From Chloroherpeton thalassium ATCC 35110 (GTDB lineage: Bacteria > Bacteroidota > Chlorobiia > Chlorobiales > Chloroherpetonaceae), in the NCBI RefSeq assembly GCF_000020525.1, contig NC_011026.1, positions 2,462,001 through 2,526,000 on the forward strand: a stretch of DNA of 64,000 bases. The letters are read 5' to 3'. Positions within the stretch are counted from its first letter, which is position 1. Every line of letters begins with the position of its first letter. The translations under genes were made by a program, and so were the position numbers. The notes below the pieces were generated by a model, which saw only the letters and a program-made list of their open reading frames with translations, made no database searches and was not told the DNA's origin. Of the stretch, positions 38,512-46,769 are shown one piece after another.

Positions 38512-39432
38512 ATGACATATCAAGATTTATTATTACAAATATCGAAAGAAAACGATAAGCTGCTCGTCATGACGGCGGAAAACCGCGCGGCCATCAGAGG
38601 CTTACCACAAGAAATCGGCGATAAGTTTGTGGACGTTGGCATTGCCGAGCAAACCATGATTGGTGCGGCTGCTGGTCTGGCATTGCGCGGACGCGTGCCG
38701 CTCGTTCATGCGCTCGCGACGTTTTTAACCTTACGCGCGTTTGAATTTATCAGAACCGATGTAGGCATTGCCAATTTGCCGGTGAAAGTTATCGGTGGCG
38801 TGCCGGGCTTTCTTTCCGACGGAAATGGCCCAACGCATCAAGCCATCGAGGATATTTCCTTGATGCGAGGCATTCCAAATATGAAGGTCTTTTGTCCGGC
38901 GGATGAAGAAGAACTGGTTCAAGGCATGAAACTCATCATCGATGATCCTGCGCCTTGGTATGTTCGCTACAACGCGATGAAGCCATGCGTGGAGCATAAA
39001 GCGCCGGTCGAGCTTGGCAAAGCGGAAGTGTTGTCGGAGGGCTACGATGTTGCGCTGCTCGTTTATGGATTTTTGCTGAAAGAGGCGCAAGTCGCCAAAG
39101 AATTGCTTGAAAAAGAAGGCCTAAGCGTCCGTTTGGTCAATGTCAGAACCTTGAAGCCGATTGACGGGGAAGTGATTTTAAAAGCGGCAAGGGAAACCCG
39201 CTTGCTCGTGACGGTCGAAGATCATTTCCTAACAGGCGGTCTTTTTTCCATCCTTTCCGAGTTGCTCGTCCATGAGCAAACGAAGGTAAATGTTTTGCCA
39301 ATTGCTTTGAAGGAAAAATGGTTCAAGCCGGCCTTGCTGCCTAATGTCTTGCAGCATGAAGGCTTTACTGGCGCACAGCTTGCCACGACGATTATGAATT
39401 ATGTCAAAGATGCGCAGCATAGCGTGCTTTAG
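38512..39432 (+). CDS. Transketolase, C-terminal (pyrimidine-binding) subunit
   Basis: 306 residues. The catalytic glutamate that protonates TPP is E46 in DVGIAEQTMIGAAAGLA; HQAIEDISLMRGIPNM and PADEEELVQGM follow; the C-terminal domain holds VRTLKPIDGEVI and TVEDHFLTGG. It forms the active heterodimer with the product of the previous gene. Same operon. A perfect palindrome lies about 70 bases after the stop. Confidence 0.92.
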   Translation: MTYQDLLLQISKENDKLLVMTAENRAAIRGLPQEIGDKFVDVGIAEQTMIGAAAGLALRGRVPLVHALATFLTLRAFEFIRTDVGIANLPVKVIGGVPGFLSDGNGPTHQAIEDISLMRGIPNMKVFCPADEEELVQGMKLIIDDPAPWYVRYNAMKPCVEHKAPVELGKAEVLSEGYDVALLVYGFLLKEAQVAKELLEKEGLSVRLVNVRTLKPIDGEVILKAARETRLLVTVEDHFLTGGLFSILSELLVHEQTKVNVLPIALKEKWFKPALLPNVLQHEGFTGAQLATTIMNYVKDAQHSVL

Positions 39433-39503
39433 TTGAAAGCCACCCTTCGTCTCCGCAGCGCCGATGACAACTTTTTTTCAATCGAGTTGAGCGGACACGA
39501 CAA

Positions 39504-39534
39504 TGTAGGGGCGGGTTTAAAACCCGCCCCTACA
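39504..39534. repeat. Near-perfect 31-base palindrome
   Basis: TGTAGGGGCGGGTTT (39504-39518) and AAACCCGCCCCTACA (39520-39534) are exact reverse complements around one base. This GTAGGGGCGGGTTT-type hairpin recurs in many bacterial genomes as a dispersed element; it may also stop transcription after the transketolase pair. Confidence 0.8.
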
Positions 39535-39708
39535 GATAGGCGAGATTTTTCCATTTGCCATTCATAAATTCATTTTTTCCCAAATAAAAAATCATTTATT
39601 CGATTCAATAAAGAAAAATAATAATTTCTCTTTCGAAGAATGAAAATGATTTTCTAAATCTAATAAAGAATCTTACACAAAAATAAGAATTAAAAAGAAA
39701 GAACTGTT

Positions 39709-41049
39709 ATGCCAAATACCGTTTCATTTAATGAGAACTATCCGGTTATTACCGTATCCGATGAATATTATAAAAGAGCGTTAGGATTGATTCCTGCGCT
39801 GACCCAAACACTTGCTAAAGGTCCAGGTCAATATGTAAAAGGCGTGGCGCCAAAGTTTGTGAAAAAAGGCAAAGGCGCTCATGTTTGGGATGTAGACGGC
39901 AACGAATACATCGACTTTAACATGGCCATCGGGCCGCTTTCGCTCGGTTACGCTTACGAGACGGTAGATAATGCCATCAAAGCGCAGCTTGAAGATGGCA
40001 TTACATTTTCATTGATTCATCCGCTTGAAGTTGAAGTTGCCGAACTCGTGCGCGAGGTGGTGCCAAACGCAGAAATGGTGCGTTATAGCAAAACCGGCGC
40101 AGATGTGACAAGCGCAGCCATTCGTCTTGCGCGTGCTTACACCGGTAGAACCAAAGTGCTTTGCTGTGGCTATCATGGCTGGCACGACTGGTACATTTCG
40201 GTCACCGATAGAAATAAAGGCATTCCTGACAAAGCGCAAGAACTCACCTTTACCATTAACTACAACGACATCGATTCCGTCATCGAGTCCATCGACGAAG
40301 ACATTGCGTGCATTATTTTAGAGCCGATTGTTTTTGAAGCGCCGAAGGATAATTTCTTGCACAAGCTCCGTGAAGTTTGCGACAAAAACGGCATCTTACT
40401 TATTTTTGATGAAATGTGGACAGGCTTTCGCTTGGCACTTGGTGGCGCACAGGAATATTTCGGTGTGAGAGCCGACTTGATTTGTTTCTCCAAAGCGGTT
40501 GCAAACGGAATGCCGATTTCAATTTTGACCGGTCGTAAAGATATCATGCAGCTTTGCGAGAAGGACATTTTCTTCTTCACAACTTTCGGCGGCGAAGCGC
40601 TTTCGCTCGCGGCCACGAAAGCCACGATTACGGAACTTCGTGATAAGAAAGTTCCCGAATATTTGGCCACAAAGGGAAAAATCTTGAAGGACGGTTACAA
40701 CGCCATTGCGGCTGAGCTTGGCATGGATTATACAAGCTGCTCTGGATTTAATTGCCGCACGATTATGACCTTTGACGCCAAAGCCGGCAACCCGCTTGAG
40801 ATGAAATCGCTGGTTCAGCAAGAGATGATTAAGCGCGGCGTCCTTTGGGGCGGCTTCCACAATATGAGCTATTCGCACACGGACGCGGACATTGAATACA
40901 CGCTATCGGTGTATAAAGAAGTCCTCCCGATTCTGAAAAAAGCCGTTGATGAAGGCAATGTCAAAGGCTATCTAAAAGGCGAGCCGGTAGAGCCGGTCTT
41001 TCGGAAAACGAGCAATTTCCACACGAAGCCGAAGCAGAAGAAGGCGTAA
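39709..41049 (+). CDS. Glutamate-1-semialdehyde-aminotransferase-type PLP enzyme (class III)
   Basis: 446 residues of the class III aminotransferase fold. The PLP lysine is K262 in DLICFSKAVANGMP, preceded by LIFDEMWTGFRLALGG with the cofactor-binding aspartate. MVRYSKTGADVTSAAIRLARAYTG and CCGYHGWHDWY are close to HemL-like sequences, but this group sits with SpsF-type cytidylyltransferases and transketolases, so an amino-sugar or amino-polyol role is more likely than tetrapyrrole synthesis. The genome, being a phototroph, must have another hemL. A separate promoter is possible (276-base gap), and a terminator follows. Confidence 0.85.
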   Translation: MPNTVSFNENYPVITVSDEYYKRALGLIPALTQTLAKGPGQYVKGVAPKFVKKGKGAHVWDVDGNEYIDFNMAIGPLSLGYAYETVDNAIKAQLEDGITFSLIHPLEVEVAELVREVVPNAEMVRYSKTGADVTSAAIRLARAYTGRTKVLCCGYHGWHDWYISVTDRNKGIPDKAQELTFTINYNDIDSVIESIDEDIACIILEPIVFEAPKDNFLHKLREVCDKNGILLIFDEMWTGFRLALGGAQEYFGVRADLICFSKAVANGMPISILTGRKDIMQLCEKDIFFFTTFGGEALSLAATKATITELRDKKVPEYLATKGKILKDGYNAIAAELGMDYTSCSGFNCRTIMTFDAKAGNPLEMKSLVQQEMIKRGVLWGGFHNMSYSHTDADIEYTLSVYKEVLPILKKAVDEGNVKGYLKGEPVEPVFRKTSNFHTKPKQKKA

Positions 41050-41079
41050 GATTTTTTCAAAAATAGGATTTGATAATAA

Positions 41080-41111
41080 AAGGGATTCAAGGGATTGAAT
41101 CCCTTTTTTTT
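41080..41111 (+). terminator. Rho-independent terminator after the aminotransferase
   Basis: An 11-base stem AAGGGATTCAA/TTGAATCCCTT with GGGA loop and eight T. It closes the SpsF-transketolase-aminotransferase set. Confidence 0.93.
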
Positions 41112-41159
41112 GGGGAATGCGTTTGTTATGGGGAAATAATTATAAATCAATTTTAAAAT

Positions 41160-41387
41160 ATGACTTTATTTGACTATACAATTTCAGAGTACGAATCAGA
41201 AGATGAAGACAAACAAGTTAAAACAGTCTACGCGTGTTTTGGTTCGGCTGTTTATCATGCGCAAGTTTTAGAAAAAGAATATCAATTAATGTTAATAAGA
41301 AGTCGCTTAATTAAGAGAAAGCCAAAGTCAAGGGTTGAACACGAAAAAATTATTGATAAAATTGAAAAGTCAATAAATACAATTTAA
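41160..41387 (+). CDS. Small hypothetical protein, probably an N-terminal remnant
   Basis: 75 residues from ATG 41160. The segment YACFGSAVYHAQVLEKEY resembles the beginning of a family of about 150-180-residue proteins, but the frame stops after a lysine-rich tail, so this may be a truncated gene. A short ORF after it overlaps a terminator and is not supported. No ribosome-binding site is evident. Function unknown. Confidence 0.5.
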   Translation: MTLFDYTISEYESEDEDKQVKTVYACFGSAVYHAQVLEKEYQLMLIRSRLIKRKPKSRVEHEKIIDKIEKSINTI

Positions 41388-41529
41388 AAGGAAATAAGAT
41401 GATGATTACCCCAAGGGCGACAAGCGAAAACATGAAGGAAAAAAAATCCTTATTCAGCCGTTGCAAAAGTGATTGCGATAAGCCCGATGAATTTGTGTTT
41501 TTATCGATAGAAAACAGCTCGATTTGCAA

Positions 41530-41560
41530 GTGCCTGACTAAAAATCGGGTGCTTTTTAAT
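41530..41560 (+). terminator. Terminator hairpin after the small remnant gene
   Basis: GTGCCTGA (41530-41537) pairs with TCGGGTGC (41545-41552), including three G-U pairs, then five T. It shares 23 of 28 positions with the terminator at 42535-42562, all five differences being transitions. Confidence 0.7.
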
Positions 41561-41654
41561 TTTGGTCTTCAAGTAGATTTTTTATAAAATCCTCAAAGTA
41601 GAAAGCCCATTTTCTTTTCCCTACATCATCCGAACTGTTCTATTTTTCTTTGTT

Positions 41655-41672
41655 ATGAAGATTCATCTTCAT
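41655..41672. promoter_or_regulatory. Perfect inverted repeat upstream of the PAP2 gene
   Basis: ATGAAGAT and ATCTTCAT are exact reverse complements around TC, 50 bases before the PAP2 start. It could be an operator. No bound factor is known. Confidence 0.35.
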
Positions 41673-41722
41673 ATGAATAAGAATTTACAGATGAAAATTT
41701 TATAAAAAATTCCGAGTTAAAA

Positions 41723-42487
41723 ATGAAATCTCTAAGAATAATAATGTTAATCCTGTTGGGTTTTGGTTATTTCTCTGATGCAAACGCTCAGTTCAATTCA
41801 CTGGAAATTGATTCCCTGGAGCATTCAGGAAGTTTGACGTTTAAATATACAGATTTAGTGATTCCAGCAATATTGGTTGGATATGGCATAATCGGCCTTG
41901 AAAGCCATAGCTTATTATCGATTAATTCTGAAATAAGAGAGGAAGTGAATGAACATATAGATGAAAAAGTCACCATTGATGATTTTTCGCAATATGCGCC
42001 GGTTCTTTCTGTTTATGGATTAAATGCTTATGGAATAAAAGGAAAAAATAATTTCGGAGATAGGACGGTTGTTTTAGCAACAGCCTATTTGATCATGTCG
42101 CCAACCGTATACGCGCTGAAAAAAATGACACGAGTAGAGCGCCCTGACGGATCGTCAAAAAATTCGTTTCCGTCTGGCCATACGGCAACTGCATTTGTTG
42201 GAGCGGAGTTTCTTTGGCAGGAATACAGCGACGTTTCTATTTGGTATGGCATTTCAGGTTATGCGGTTGCTGCTGGAACTGGGTTTTTTAGAATGTATAA
42301 TAATAAACATTGGCTAACAGATATCGCAGCCGGTGCCGGAATTGGAATATTAAGCACCAAAATTGCTTATTGGATTCATCCATTCATAAAAGAAAAAATA
42401 TTTGGAAATGAAAATGGTGGGATTGGTATTTTAATGCCATTTTATAACGGGAAAGAATATGGTGTCGAAATGATGCTTTCGCTTTAA
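41723..42487 (+). CDS. Exported PAP2-family lipid phosphatase
   Basis: 254 residues with a cleavable signal peptide (MKSLRIIMLILLGFGYFSDA to a NAQ end). The three phosphatase motifs are visible: KKMTRVERPDG at about 132-142, PSGHTATAF from 150, and RMYNNKHWLTDIAAG at about 190-204, with the catalytic histidine in the second and third. It may dephosphorylate undecaprenyl or lipid phosphates at the periplasmic face. The N-terminal region beyond the signal peptide is specific to this protein. Monocistronic, ended by a good terminator. Confidence 0.9.
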   Translation: MKSLRIIMLILLGFGYFSDANAQFNSLEIDSLEHSGSLTFKYTDLVIPAILVGYGIIGLESHSLLSINSEIREEVNEHIDEKVTIDDFSQYAPVLSVYGLNAYGIKGKNNFGDRTVVLATAYLIMSPTVYALKKMTRVERPDGSSKNSFPSGHTATAFVGAEFLWQEYSDVSIWYGISGYAVAAGTGFFRMYNNKHWLTDIAAGAGIGILSTKIAYWIHPFIKEKIFGNENGGIGILMPFYNGKEYGVEMMLSL

Positions 42488-42531
42488 AGCAAATACATTT
42501 GAAAAAACGCGGACAGTTCGCATATAATGCA

Positions 42532-42563
42532 AAAGCGCCTGGCTGAAAGTCGGGCGCTTTTTT
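42532..42563 (+). terminator. Terminator after the PAP2 gene
   Basis: A GCGCCTG/CGGGCGC stem, loop, and six T. It is nearly the same sequence as the hairpin at 41530. Confidence 0.88.
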
Positions 42564-42697
42564 CATGATAGAGCAATTGTCAGGTGCTTTTGAAAGGGAA
42601 CATTTTTAGCTTTCGAGCGCCGTTTTCAGGGAAATGTTTTAGGGTTTTGTGAGATTATATTTAATATTATCGATTTGTGTAACTTCAAGAATTCATT

Positions 42698-43780
42698 ATG
42701 AACATTTCTGAGAATAGCCACGCGCCAAAAATAAGCTTTGATGTGTGGAGCCCCTTGTTCAACCTGATTCAAGACGCAACCCACATTATCCTATCTACTC
42801 ATGAAAATGCAGATGGCGACGGGCTTGGCTCGGAAACCGCCATGTTTGACTTTTTGACCCAGTTGGGTAAAAAAGTTGAGATTATCAATCCGACGCATGT
42901 CCCCGAACATTACAAATTTTTGCCGCCTGTTCGTGAGGCTATCGCATTTGATGCCGAAAATTCGGCGCATCGGGGGAAACTTGAGGCGGCGGATTTATTT
43001 CTCTTGCTCGACACGAATCATCTTTCGCGCACGCGGGCAATGGCCCCCATTCTTCTTTCGCAGAAAAAAAATGGAAAAATAAAACTCGGCTGCATCGATC
43101 ACCATCTCGATGAGGAAGACTTTGCCGACGAAATGGTTTGCATGAGCAGTGCTTCTGCAACCGGCGAATTGATTTACAATTTCCTCAAATATGCCGGTCA
43201 ACGTTTAACTCGTGACTTTATCAATGAAACAACGGCCATTGGGCTTTACACCGCCATTATGACGGACACTGGCTCGTTTCGTTTTCCAAAAACCACCGCG
43301 TTTGTACATCAGATTATTGCCGAGTTAATTGGTAAAGGAGCAGACCCCTATCAAATTTATGAAAATGTGTATAATACCGTTTCCCTATCGGCGCTGAAGC
43401 TGTTTGGCCTTGCCATGAATAGCATTCAATTGGCTGCCCAGGGGAAGGTGGCTTATGTGGTGATTACGCAGGAAATTTTTAAGCAAACCGGCACAACGAA
43501 GGACGACACCGAGCGGATGGTTCAGCAACTGATGGCCATTAAGACGATTGATGTGGGAATTTTATTTGTGGAGTTGAATAACGGGGGCACAAAGGTAAGC
43601 CTGCGCTCGCGTGGTGATGTTGGCGTGAATATCGTGGCCCAGCAGTTTGGCGGCGGCGGGCATAAAAACGCTTCCGGCTGCACGATGTCAGCACCGCCGC
43701 AATTGGCCGCCGAGCAAGTGCTGGGCAAAATAGACGAGCTACTTTTTCAGCAAAACCCAAAAAATGAATCACTTTTATGA
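42698..43780 (+). CDS. NrnA-like DHH phosphoesterase (oligoribonuclease / pAp phosphatase)
   Basis: 360 residues. The first DHH-domain motif is STHENADGDGLGSE with aspartates near 39 and 41, the DHH motif itself is IDHHLDEE near 134-136, and the DHHA1 glycine signature GGGGHKNASG is near 318-327. These match NrnA enzymes that degrade nanoRNA and 3'-phosphoadenosine-5'-phosphate with Mn. Cytoplasmic. The stop overlaps the pepA start as ATGA, so the two are co-translated. Confidence 0.9.
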   Translation: MNISENSHAPKISFDVWSPLFNLIQDATHIILSTHENADGDGLGSETAMFDFLTQLGKKVEIINPTHVPEHYKFLPPVREAIAFDAENSAHRGKLEAADLFLLLDTNHLSRTRAMAPILLSQKKNGKIKLGCIDHHLDEEDFADEMVCMSSASATGELIYNFLKYAGQRLTRDFINETTAIGLYTAIMTDTGSFRFPKTTAFVHQIIAELIGKGADPYQIYENVYNTVSLSALKLFGLAMNSIQLAAQGKVAYVVITQEIFKQTGTTKDDTERMVQQLMAIKTIDVGILFVELNNGGTKVSLRSRGDVGVNIVAQQFGGGGHKNASGCTMSAPPQLAAEQVLGKIDELLFQQNPKNESLL

Positions 43781-45306
43781 AAGTTTCAGTCACAAAAAAC
43801 ACAATTCAGTCTCTCAAGCTTGATGCTGTTGCTTTTCCAATTTCGAAATCGGAAAAGGACAATGCTTTGAAAGAGGTGGCCGCAAAAACCGGTGTAACGG
43901 TTGCCTTGTTTGAAAAAGATTTTAGTGCGGATGAAAGCAGCCTCATGATGCTCTATCCAGATTTAGAGCTGTGCGCTTTCAAACGGGTCTTTTTGGTCGG
44001 TTTGGGCGATAAGCCTGGCTTGGATGCGTGCCGTTCGGCGATGGCGTCGCTTGCCAAAAAGGTCAAGGAATTGAAGCTCGCAACGGTTGGCGTCGACCTT
44101 TCCGGTGCAAAAGCGCTGAGTGAAACAGCAAACGACTCGGTTGACTATATCGCGCAAACGGCGGTTGAAGGATTTCATTCGGGGCTTTACGATTTTAATC
44201 AACTCAAAACCAACCGCGTGAAAGAGTTGAAATCTGGCAAGTCGGAGGATGATGAGCCAAAGCAAGCGGTTGAAGAACTCGTGCTGGCAACGGATGCCAA
44301 AATTTTGAGCGATGTAAAAAAAGGTGCGGAAACGGGCGATATTATTGCGACCTCGCAAGCGATGGTGCGCGATTTGGTCAATTCGCCGAGCAACTACATG
44401 ACGGCGCTCGATTTTGCAGAGCGCGTAAAAGCTTCCGGCGAAAAACACGGCTTCAAGGTAACGGTGTTCGACAAAGCCAAAATTGAGGAACTCAAAATGG
44501 GCGGCTTGCTTGGCGTCAATAAAGGCAGCGTCATTCCGCCGACCTTTTCCATTATGGAATATAAGCCGGAGGGCGAATCGCTCGGGCGCGTTGCGCTGGT
44601 CGGAAAGGGCGTTATGTTCGACACGGGCGGCATTTCCATTAAGCCATCTTCGGGCATGGGCGACATGAAGGCCGACATGGCGGGCGGCGCGGATGTGCTT
44701 GGCGCGGTAGAAGCGGCGGCTCGTTTGAAACTGCCGTTGGAGGTCATCGGCATTGTGCCAGCGACGGACAACATGCCAAGCGGTTCGGCGCAAAATCCCG
44801 GCGACGTGCTAACCACGTATTCCGGCATCACGGTTGAAGTCGACAACACCGACGCCGAAGGCCGCTTAATTTTGGCCGATGCGTTGACCTATGTCAAAGA
44901 AACTTACAATCCCGATACCATCATCGATTTGGCGACTTTAACCGGCGCGTGCATCGTCGCGTTGGGCGAAACAACCGCCGGACTTTTTAGCAATAATGAC
45001 GAGCTTGCCGAAAAACTTTATAAAGCTGGGCAACGCGCGGGCGAAAAAGTCTGGCGAATGCCGATTTGGGACGAATACGACAAGCTCATCAAATCCAATG
45101 TGGCGGATGTGAAAAATGTGGGTGGTCGCTCAGCAGGCTCGATTACCGCCGCGAAGTTCCTCGAGAAATTTGTCGGCGACCATTCGTCTTGGGCGCACCT
45201 TGACATCGCCGGCCCCGCTTTTCCGGGCATGACCAACGGTGGCGGCTCGGGCAGCACCGGCTTCGGCGTCCGCTTGCTCGTTGAGCTGATGAGAAACTGG
45301 AAATAA
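43777..45306 (+). CDS. pepA: Leucyl aminopeptidase (M17 family)
   Basis: 509 residues, usual length. The metal and catalytic region carries GKGVMFDTGGISIKPSSGM and MKADMAGGADVLGA, then NTDAEGRL near residue 357, which are the M17 signatures (two-metal site and PROSITE motif). An N-terminal macro-like domain precedes. The enzyme trims N-terminal residues from peptides in the cytoplasm; some PepA proteins also bind DNA, but no evidence for that is seen here. The second gene of an nrnA-pepA pair. Confidence 0.95.
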   Translation: MKVSVTKNTIQSLKLDAVAFPISKSEKDNALKEVAAKTGVTVALFEKDFSADESSLMMLYPDLELCAFKRVFLVGLGDKPGLDACRSAMASLAKKVKELKLATVGVDLSGAKALSETANDSVDYIAQTAVEGFHSGLYDFNQLKTNRVKELKSGKSEDDEPKQAVEELVLATDAKILSDVKKGAETGDIIATSQAMVRDLVNSPSNYMTALDFAERVKASGEKHGFKVTVFDKAKIEELKMGGLLGVNKGSVIPPTFSIMEYKPEGESLGRVALVGKGVMFDTGGISIKPSSGMGDMKADMAGGADVLGAVEAAARLKLPLEVIGIVPATDNMPSGSAQNPGDVLTTYSGITVEVDNTDAEGRLILADALTYVKETYNPDTIIDLATLTGACIVALGETTAGLFSNNDELAEKLYKAGQRAGEKVWRMPIWDEYDKLIKSNVADVKNVGGRSAGSITAAKFLEKFVGDHSSWAHLDIAGPAFPGMTNGGGSGSTGFGVRLLVELMRNWK

Positions 45307-45355
45307 TTATCCTCAAAATGGTTACCGTTTAAACGGGCACGTTTTTTGTCTATTT

Positions 45356-45383
45356 CGTAGAGGCGCAAAAATGCGTCTCTACG
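45356..45383. repeat. Hairpin repeat after pepA
   Basis: CGTAGAGGCGCA (45356-45367) pairs with TGCGTCTCTACG (45372-45383) with one G-T wobble and a 4-base loop. Like the element at 39504, this is a GC-rich dispersed hairpin and may serve as the pepA terminator. Confidence 0.75.
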
Positions 45384-45481
45384 AGTTTTATGTAGCTTGA
45401 TTTTTAATGACTTATATGTGCGCCCTGAGCCAGTAATTTTTTCGAAGCGGAAAAGAAGAACTGCTTGAACGACAGAAACTT

Positions 45482-45732
45482 TGTCATGCTGAGCCTGTTT
45501 AGGCAAAGCATCCATCGCGTCCGCTCAGGTTGGATTCTTCGGCTCAGAAGCCTCAGAATGACACTTTGATTTGTCATGCTGAGCCTGCTTAGGCGAAGCA
45601 TCCATGGCGCGTCCGCTCAGGTTGGATTCTTCGGCTCAGAAGCCTCAGAATGACACTTTGATTTGTCATGCTGAGCCTGCTTAGGCGAAGCATCCATGGC
45701 GCGTCCGCTCAGGTTGGATTCTTCGGCTCAGA
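45482..45732 (+). repeat. Three tandem copies of a dispersed inverted-repeat-ended element
   Basis: Copy 1 45482-45563 (82 bases) and copy 2 45572-45655 (84 bases) both run from TGTCATGCTGAG to CTCAGAATGACA, so each ends in an imperfect inverted repeat. Copy 3, 45664-45732, starts alike but ends early. Eight-base joints CTTTGATT separate them. The rest of this 460-base gap (45307-45766) holds the hairpin above and the upstream part of a composite repeat; no gene is supported in it. Confidence 0.85.
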
Positions 45733-45766
45733 ATCAACATCCGAAAATTTAAAATTCTAGCAAATC

Positions 45767-46471
45767 ATGGCAGAGATTTCAGGCAATCCGGTTGTGATCA
45801 TTGAGGGCGTCGGTTTTTGGGACTCGCTCTATGATGAGATGAAAGACGCACTTTCCGCAGCCGTTCCTAAGGAGAAAATTTTTATTACGCCGGTTTCGGT
45901 CATTGATTGGATCGGGTTTCCGCCAAGCCCCGAGCGTTCTACCAACCGCGTGATGAAGTCGCTTGACGAAACACTTCGCCGCGTGGCGCAAGCTTTTCCG
46001 AACGAGCCGGTCACGCTGGTGGCGCATAGCGGCGGCGGCACAATTGCAATGATCTATTTGCTCGGAAAGTCGTTTCAAGGCGATGCCTACGAACCCTATC
46101 CGATGATTCAAAAATTAATCACGTTAGGCACGCCGTATCACACGCTGGAAACTTATGGCAAAATGAAATCCGATTTCATTTTCGAGCATCTCACACCGGA
46201 TTTTTTCCAAAAAATTGAAGTGATTTCTATCACCAGCGATTCATGGATGGGCAAGCAAATCGGTTCGGTCTCGGAAATGGCGTCGTATTATTTTTACCAA
46301 AATGTCTCCGGTCGCGGCGATTTGCCGGGCGACGGCATCGTGACCGTAGAAAGCTGCACTTTAGACGGCGCAAGAAATGTCGTGATTCAGGGCATCGAGC
46401 ATTTGCCGACGCCGAACACGCCTTGGTACGGTGCAAGCGTCGGCGTGAAGCAATGGATTGAATTTCTATAA
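45767..46471 (+). CDS. Alpha/beta-hydrolase esterase-like protein
   Basis: 234 residues. The nucleophile elbow AHSGGG centres on Ser88; a later acidic region GDLPGDGIVTVES and the histidine in QGIEHLPTPNTPWYG can complete the triad. No signal peptide, so cytoplasmic. It resembles uncharacterised lipase/esterase-like proteins of cyanobacteria, plants and green bacteria more than a named enzyme. Flanked on both sides by the dispersed repeat family. Substrate unknown. Confidence 0.78.
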   Translation: MAEISGNPVVIIEGVGFWDSLYDEMKDALSAAVPKEKIFITPVSVIDWIGFPPSPERSTNRVMKSLDETLRRVAQAFPNEPVTLVAHSGGGTIAMIYLLGKSFQGDAYEPYPMIQKLITLGTPYHTLETYGKMKSDFIFEHLTPDFFQKIEVISITSDSWMGKQIGSVSEMASYYFYQNVSGRGDLPGDGIVTVESCTLDGARNVVIQGIEHLPTPNTPWYGASVGVKQWIEFL

Positions 46472-46477
46472 CAATTT

Positions 46478-46553
46478 TGTCATGCTGAGTGAAGAGAAGC
46501 ATCCATCCGTTAGGTCATGTTAGATTCTTCGGCTCAGAAGCCTCAGAATGACA
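46478..46553 (+). repeat. Dispersed repeat, fourth copy
   Basis: 76 bases from TGTCATGCTGAG to CTCAGAATGACA, the same orientation as the copies at 45482 but with a different middle. A 15-base word CGCTCAGCCCGACAC follows at 46613-46627; its exact reverse complement is at 47585-47599 on the other side of fabL. Confidence 0.8.
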
Positions 46554-46769
46554 GGGTTCTTTTTTGGTCAACGATAGCGGGACGAAGGACGCGAACAGCC
46601 AGTCTTCGTCTCCGCTCAGCCCGACACAAAGATTTAGTATTTTGGCATCCAAAAATTTATGCGCTTAACTATAAATCGCAGCCGTTGAATTTTCAGGATT
46701 TTCAGCTCTGCGCTTTTCTTGCTTTCTTTGTACATTGAAAAAAAATTAAATCAATCAGTTGATAGGTGT

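Noticed and set aside
39709-41049. hemL (glutamate-1-semialdehyde aminomutase)
   Set aside because: The fold and lysine are similar, but neighbours are an SpsF cytidylyltransferase and transketolase, and the sequence belongs to the glycan-associated branch by context; a tetrapyrrole role is not supported.
41399-41587. 62-residue ORF after the small remnant gene
   Set aside because: It includes the terminator hairpin at 41530 and has no recognisable features.
45482-45732. Possible CRISPR array from three tandem repeats
   Set aside because: The units are about 90 bases with identical 8-base joints; there are no unique spacers and no cas genes. It is a tandem dispersed repeat.
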